NCBI GenBank assembly: GCA_049999725.1
Contig: JBNGIS010005972.1
Coordinates: 1-47,277 of the forward strand
Source: Haplomitrium mnioides
Lineage: Eukaryota; Marchantiophyta; Haplomitriopsida; Calobryales
DNA: 47,277 nucleotides
Reading direction: 5' to 3'
Part shown: piece by piece, positions 41,496-47,277 of the stretch
Position numbering within the stretch: the stretch's first letter is position 1
Layout: the number at the start of each line of letters is the position of its first letter
Position numbers and translations under genes: made by a program
Notes under the pieces: model-generated
The model's input: the letters and a program-made list of their open reading frames with translations, nothing else
Databases searched by the model: none
What the model was told of the DNA's origin: nothing

Positions 41496-43009
41496 AATCA
41501 AGCCATCAAAGTCAAATTCTTTCTAGAGATTTTTAAAACACCATGACCAATGCGTGTGTAGAGTTGGACACTCCAAGTAAATATTGATTCAACGAAACCA
41601 GAACTTCTCCTTTGGGATTCAAGAACAACAACGACCCCTTGAAAGAAACTATAAATAATTCAAGTCACAATCATAAGAACATTGTGGAGGTGTTTTTGTT
41701 AGCAACTAATGAAGGCGACAAAGTCAAAGATCCAAATATGTTTGTTCAAAAGACAAAAAACACGAAATTGAATGACTACTTTAGTTTTAATTGTGATTCA
41801 CTCTCACCGTTTGCAACACTCAATTGACGAGTGAATTCCGCACAAGTTGGATTTCAAACTAAGAATGCAAGATTCTCTAGAAACGGAAAGCATATAGAGG
41901 AATTGTTATATGATAGTTTAGGCAATGATTCAAGCACTCAGTCTCAATTACAAAATATTTCCTTGGAGTTATCACCAAGAGCTCTGATTGTTTTAGAAAA
42001 GACATTTCCTTGTGCTCAAGATTTTGGTGAAGATTCTATTTTGGCTTGGGTGAGCTCTCCTACAACTCAAACTTGTTAACCCAGATCGAAAAAGCATTTC
42101 TTGAGAACCAATGATGCACACGAGATATTGAAGATAATGCTTTGTCTCCAATAGTTGGATTCCCACACAAACCCATTTGACCAACCAAACATAAGAATTC
42201 TTTATCTGGAGAAAAACCCAAACATATAAATCCTTTATGTGATAATTCATTGAAAAAAGTCTATTATGACAAGAGCCTTATAAAGAAAAAGCTCCATCTT
42301 ACATCAATTTTTGAAATTAAGGAGAATTTTATATTACCAAAATAATTGTTTGTTGTTTTGCAAGATAGATTTCTTGAAAGTTGTAAGAGAAACATACTTT
42401 CAGCAAAGCATGAAGAATCAAGATATTGCATTGCAATGGGGAAAACCAAGAAAATATTTCAACCTTGACGATTGATTTATTTTTGTCTGATGGTACCATT
42501 ATATGTAGACTCTAGAGGCAATTTTGGAAACAGAGAACTATTTTTTGAAGAAGTATTCATGCGCAAGTGGATGGACAATTTTTTTTCAAGGATGATGTGA
42601 GAGAATGCTGACTTAAAAAGTTTATAATTTGTCGGATAATTTTACCAAATAGGAAGTCTATGACTAATATGACACTTATTTTAAAGAGAAGAATCTCAAT
42701 TGCATTATTAGTTTTTTTGGTTTTACAAAACATTGGAGAATGTATTTTCCAAATGTCAAAATTCCAAAACGCAATAGATTTGTTGTTTGTGAATAGTGCA
42801 AATAAGTTAAATCGATGTAGGAAAAATTTGTTTTGAAGATCGATAAAGGTAGCAAACTGCTTTGGATTTTGACATCAAAGGTTATTATTATGCTATTTTT
42901 TTATCTGAAAAGCCTCTCTTTTTTAGCAAATTTGAAGAGTTGAAGCTTGGAAAACTCATTGGGTGAGAGATATGATTCTAGAACTAACTAGTGTCAAAGA
43001 TGGCCTTAG

Positions 43010-43700
43010 AGGTGTTGTTGTTCTTTGTAATACTATGCACATATAGGTTTTGTTATTGTTGGTTTGAATCATAAATGTGCCTAGAGTCAAAGGAATTGTT
43101 GTTGTTGTATGTGACTCTCTGCGCACATTGGGTTTGTTATTTATTTTTTGAATTCCAAGCACGCAAAGAGTCAAAAGCAACATAAGAATTTTTGTTATTG
43201 TTGTTTGTGACCCTATGTACATATGGGTTTTGCTATTGTTGCTCTCAATTGAAGGCGCGTTCAAAGCAAAAGCGAGATTAAGAATTGTTGTTGATGTTTG
43301 TGATCATATGCACACATAGATTGTGTTGTTGTTTCTTTCAATCCCAAGCACAACTAGAGTCAAAGCAAACTAAGGAACTATTGCTGTTGTTTTTGACCTT
43401 ATGAGAGCATAGGTTTTGTTATTTTATTTTTTAAATCCTATGCACGCATAGAGTTCAAGCGAGCATTGGAATTGTAGTTGATGTTGGTAGCCCTATACAC
43501 ACAAAGGTTTTGCTTTTCTTGGTTTGAATCTCAAAGGCGCATAGAGTCAAAGCAAGCTTAGGAATTGTTAGTATTGTTTGTTTCCCTAAGCTCACCTAGG
43601 TTTTGTCATTGTTGTTCTAAATCTTATGCTCATTTAGAGTCAAAATGAGTCTTCAAATCGTTGTTTACCAATTCGATCCTTTGTGCTCAAAAAGGTTTGT
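43010..43700. repeat. Repeat array in the gene 1 intron, copy C
   Basis: About eight units of roughly 85-95 bp. Each has a half with CCTATGCACACATAGGTTTT then TTGTT tracts, and a half with CAAGCGCGCATAGAGTCAAAG. The palindromic core is again (C)TATGCGCGCATA(G). Confidence 0.8.
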
Positions 43701-45546
43701 TAGTATTGGATTGAATATTTTATGCATGTGATGCTATCTTTTAAAATTCTTGACATGAAAAAATATTTCACAAAATTATGTATACATTTTGATTTTCTTT
43801 AGGTGATGCAGTCAAATATAATTGCCAATGGTTTCTTCATTGTGACCAACAAATGAAAGAAAGAACAAAACTTACAAACCATCAAAGAAAGTGTTATCTT
43901 GATGATCAAAAGTACTTGGGTATTGTGAGCAATTGCATTGATCAAAAGAAAATTATGATTCCACATTAACCTTCACCACCAAAAATACATTGATAAAGAT
44001 TGTTTGGTGGGTGTGCATGTTGTTGGTGCATTAATTTTCAATCATACTCTTTCTTCAAGGGTCCTCTAAACTTATGAAAACTTGAGAAGTGACTCCAATT
44101 TGAACATTACAGTACTCAATTAAATACTATGTGAGTTTCAAGGCATATTACATTCAACATTGTATTTTCAACTAGACAATACAACGATAAGAATTTCACT
44201 TCATTTAGATATTTTAGTCTTTTAATCCCAAGAATGTCCTTAAGAAAATTAAAGTGAGAATTATCATGGTCGACCATACTCATGATCAAATCAATCAAAT
44301 ATTCAGCAGATTCTGAAAGTGTTTGAATCATGTCAAGGCTTTTACGATAACAAGTTTTAGCTAGGCACTACATTTGTCTTAAAATCAAAGACCACAAGTA
44401 ACTCTTATGCTTGAGAATTGGAATTTCAAGTTGGTTCTCCAACAACATCTCTAATTGGTTCAAAAGGTAAATGATATTACCTTCAATCAACAATTCAAGT
44501 TCAGGTTGAGTGATTTGAAGGCAAAGATTTGGAGCAAATAATTTTGAATAGATAAATTTTGACTACCTATATATGGTATTTGTCAACTCAAGTGTCTACA
44601 TCAAACGGGTAGAGAAATTATAATTACAATGTTGATCCTCTTGAAGGCTTTTTCTGAAATCAAATGATCTAAGAAAAAAACAAGAGAAGTTGGTGCAGAG
44701 AAAGTGGTCTTTGCATTTAAGAACAACATAAGTGAGAATTGCTACAAGTTCTTTATAAATTCGGATATTTAGTAGTGAGATGACTTTTTTTTTTCCTAAC
44801 AAGAGATTGCGGCATACATCATTGAAAGAAAGAAACAAGGACTTGAAACAAAATTCACATTTCTAACTTCACAATATGCAAACACTTGTAATGATTCTCA
44901 AAATATTGCTGCAACATCTCAAGTTGATGCTCACCAGTTAGACGAAGAGGCTCTAGTAGAACATGTACTTTGTAAACGTCAAGCAATCTATGATGGAGCA
45001 TTTAGGCTGTGAGAAGGAACTATTTCACTTAAAACAAGATAAGAGCACAAGATTGGCAATATATATGATGTGAAAGCCAAAATGTTTTTTTGTGTTGTTG
45101 CATCACTCGACCCAAATAACATATTGTTTTGGATTGCAAAAGTATTCAAAGTTTTGTCATTTGACAAGAAAGAACCTCCAATCCCAAAACAAGTGTTTGT
45201 TCAATGGTTTGCTTGTAAGGTTGAGGATGCATTTTTTGGACAATACTTTTCATAAAAAAAATAACAACCACAAAAGGAAAATGCAAATCCAAATTACACA
45301 TTGATGTTCTTGATATAACACAAATCACAATTATCTCTTTTTATGTTCTTCTCACATATAAAACCAATTGAGAAAAGTGACTCTAGCTACCATTAAATTA
45401 AATCTATTTGAATATGAAGGACAAAATGCAAGCAATCTTGAAATTTTTTAAAGAGAATAAATCAACATAGTCTACACACAAGAAAACACAAGAATCTTGA
45501 TAAATCTCCTGAAAATGAATCCAAAGAAATGGAGACAAGTGACTAA

Positions 45547-46515
45547 TGTCAAATATGATTTCTATTTATGAAATAAATGTTTCTCTAGTCTATTGTTTAC
45601 AGCATACTTTCAACTTGTGTTGTAGTTTAAGTTAATATATTTTATAAAGTATATGAGTATTTCATTTAGGAAATTGAAATTTTTTGTTGTTAAGATAGAT
45701 TTATATGTGAGCTTGATTCTTTTAGCATGAATCATTGCTAATTGATTCTTACCATCAGTGAATGAAATTTAAATAGAAAACAGTAATCTTCATTTTTTTT
45801 GTCAAACATTTTCTGATCCAAAATATTACCATATTCTTTCCTACTTATTTGTTGCCTAGAAGCGTTTCAATGTTTTGGCTACTAAATCCTTTGGCATTGC
45901 TGAAGCGTCTGCCCATCTTAACTACTCATTCCTTTGCTATCATTGACTTTGATGTAGAACTTGAAACCTCATACGCACTTGAACTTTGATGTTGAACTTG
46001 GAACCCCTTGTACTTAGAGACTCTAATCCAAAAATTAGAACCTAAGCATGTCTAGAATTTGTTTTCGAACTTGGGACTTTAAGTGCTTATAAAATTTGAT
46101 GTAGAACTTGGAGCTTTATGCCCGTATAGGCTTTGATACAGAAGTCAACACCTTATACGCACTTAGAAGCTAATGCAGAAATCAGAACCCTTTAAGCTTA
46201 TAGTCTTTATTGAGCAACATATACTCTATTCTAGAACTTAGAACCCTATGCAAGCATAGACTTTGATGCACAAATCAGAACCTTGTGCACACATAGACTC
46301 TGATGTGGAACTCAAAAACTTCTACGTGCAAAGATTGGGATGTAGAACCTAGAATCTTTTGCAAATATAGATTATGATATAGAACTCAAAACATTTGTAT
46401 GTAGAGACTCCTATCCAAAATTTGGAACACTCTACATGATTAGACTCTAATGCAAATTTCTAAACCCACTGGTTGTTGGGTTGCTCTAGCTTTTATTATT
46501 TTGACTATTGACTCC
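45547..46515 (+). repeat. Gene 1 tail of copy C with palindromic repeats
   Basis: AT-rich to about 45850, then units with CTTGAAACCTCATACGCACTTGA and CCTATGCAAGCATAGACTTTGATG cores at roughly 36-46 bp spacing up to about 46400. The family similarity stops at about 46515 (GACTCCTTTGC). No gene. Confidence 0.6.
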
Positions 46516-47251
46516 TTTGCTGTAGTATCAGTGATTAACCCCAAACACTCAATTTAATCCTTTTTCAAGGTTCTTTTCAATAGAGAGGCCGAATTTTATA
46601 TCAAAAATCCACTTATTCCCCACCAAGTCACTCACTTCACAAAATTTGATAATCTGGTATCTCCAAAATGCCTTCAAACTTCTGAGATAACTTTGATTAT
46701 TTTCTCCAACACACTTACTTCCTCATCGTGCCTATTTCTTGAACAGCTATGATGATTCACAATTAACAACATATGGAACAATGATAAATCCTCCTTTCAG
46801 AGTACCGCCCAATATTATTTTCCCATAGGAAGTTGGAACATCACATTGACTTTCGATTTTCTAACTTCCTTGACCAATCACTTACGATGACTTAGATGAC
46901 ATCACTCAACAAACTCTCGACTAATGAGAGCTTAAATAATTATTCTCTATTAGCTGCCCGATGTCACAATCAACCTTGAAGCTTGACTGTCACCCCGATG
47001 CTTCTGTCAACCAATTAATTCATCGACTTTAGCTTCTTTTTCCACGATAACTTCCGTGATCTCTCACAACTTGACACACATCTTAATAAAGAACTTTTGG
47101 AATCCTTGCTTTGCCAAATGCTCCAATTCCTAATTCTTTCCTTCTCCAACTCACAACACATCTACTCTTTCTTCTATCTTATGTGATATTTGAGAATTTT
47201 GCTTCTGCCCTGGCAAAATATAGGCCTTAGAGCTATTTTTGATCTGAAATA
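46516..47251. other. Unidentified right flank
   Basis: CT-rich on the plus strand with no long open frame. It does not belong to the transposon family. It has some stylistic likeness to 11341-12500, but I could not align the two. Confidence 0.4.
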
Positions 47252-47277
47252 TCTCTCTCTCTCTCTCTCTCTCTCTC
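47252..47277. repeat. CT microsatellite at the right edge
   Basis: CT run to the last base of the window, the same motif as at 1-24. Confidence 0.95.

Larger units (their letters stand above)
41189..45546 (+). pseudogene. Gene 1 (transposase-like), copy C, decayed
   Basis: The start codon equivalent is ATA at 41189, aligned to ATG in copy B. The N-terminal exon stays in one frame from 41189 to 42079, with stops at 41420 and several later ones. It includes LEFQDSC, VMTSILGKKL, three 30-bp palindromic units, and NMFVQKTKN. The domain with RETYFQQSMKNQDIALQWGKP starts near 42388. The KEKNLNCIISFFGFTKHW block is near 42690, and FVVCE near 42780. The intron has a repeat array and the acceptor CTTTAG at 43801. 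The core has HCDQQMKERTKL, a SNCIDQKK block in which the catalytic Asp is lost, LDNTT with ENKN partly deleted, and VDHTHDQI near 44270-44293. The C-terminal BAH/chromo-like block is at 45070-45255 (LFWIAKVFKVLSF). The stop is at 45544-45546. Confidence 0.65.
38060..46515. mobile_element. Copy C: two-gene DNA transposon, truncated at both ends
   Basis: Gene 2 is on the minus strand (40765 to about 38290) and gene 1 on the plus strand (41189-45546), the reverse orientation of copy B. The left side stops inside gene 2 intron 2, where copy D ends, so the methyltransferase exons are lost. The right side follows the gene 1 tail until about 46515 and then changes to unrelated DNA before reaching the terminal repeat. 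Confidence 0.75.

Noticed and set aside
1-47277. CT runs at both window edges as terminal repeats of one large element
   Set aside because: Simple CT microsatellites are common assembly end points. Nothing next to them is shared between the two edges.

Overview
The window is plant nuclear DNA made almost entirely of mobile elements. I see no host gene. Very AT-rich spacers, multi-kilobase nested and decayed elements, spliceosomal introns inside a transposon gene and a 4.3-4.7 kb LTR element point to a large repeat-rich land-plant genome. A gymnosperm is my best guess, by inference only. Five N gaps (10421-10520, 20655-20754, 24060-24159, 33665-34064, 41028-41127) are assembly breaks. The window starts and ends in CT microsatellites.

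Layout. (1) 153-11335 is one complete non-autonomous LTR retrotransposon. It has TG...CA long terminal repeats (153-4465 and 6677-11335), a perfect 5-bp target duplication ACAAA, a primer-site candidate, a polypurine tract, and a 2.2 kb internal region holding one gag-like frame (4729-6486) with four in-frame stops. It has no protease, reverse transcriptase or integrase. (2) 11341-12880 is unidentified. (3) 12885-18385 is copy A of a second family, a DNA transposon: a decayed transposase gene plus two successive element ends. (4) 19218-29463 is copy B, the most complete one, bounded by inverted terminal repeats and carrying two divergent genes. (5) 29464-35507 is unassigned DNA and remnants of another retroelement. 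(6) 35508-38047 is copy D, a 3' fragment of the transposase gene. (7) 38060-46515 is copy C, again two divergent genes but truncated at both sides. (8) 46516-47251 is unidentified.

The DNA transposon is the most interesting content. Gene 1 reads as an RNase H-like transposase: an IDxMDQ block, then LDN...ENKN, then HTHDQI, with a C-terminal BAH/chromo-like block. Gene 2 is transcribed away from it and has at least three introns. From N to C it encodes an unrecognised domain, a nuclear-localisation-like basic stretch, a domain that reads as ParB/sulfiredoxin-like (strand-helix pattern, G-x-H motif, VYVGLTP block) and a C-terminal N6-adenine/N4-cytosine-type DNA methyltransferase (NIPY motif IV, target region, decayed DLFSGSG-like motif I). 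ParB-methyltransferase fusions are known from phages and bacteria. Here one appears intron-bearing inside a plant transposon. Both genes, their introns and the gene 1 tail are studded with a 14-16 bp palindrome (core ATGCGCGCAT) repeated at spacings of 24, 30 and about 36 bp. These palindromes could be binding or methylation sites for the element's own proteins. All copies here are pseudogenic, so the system can be read only by comparing copies.
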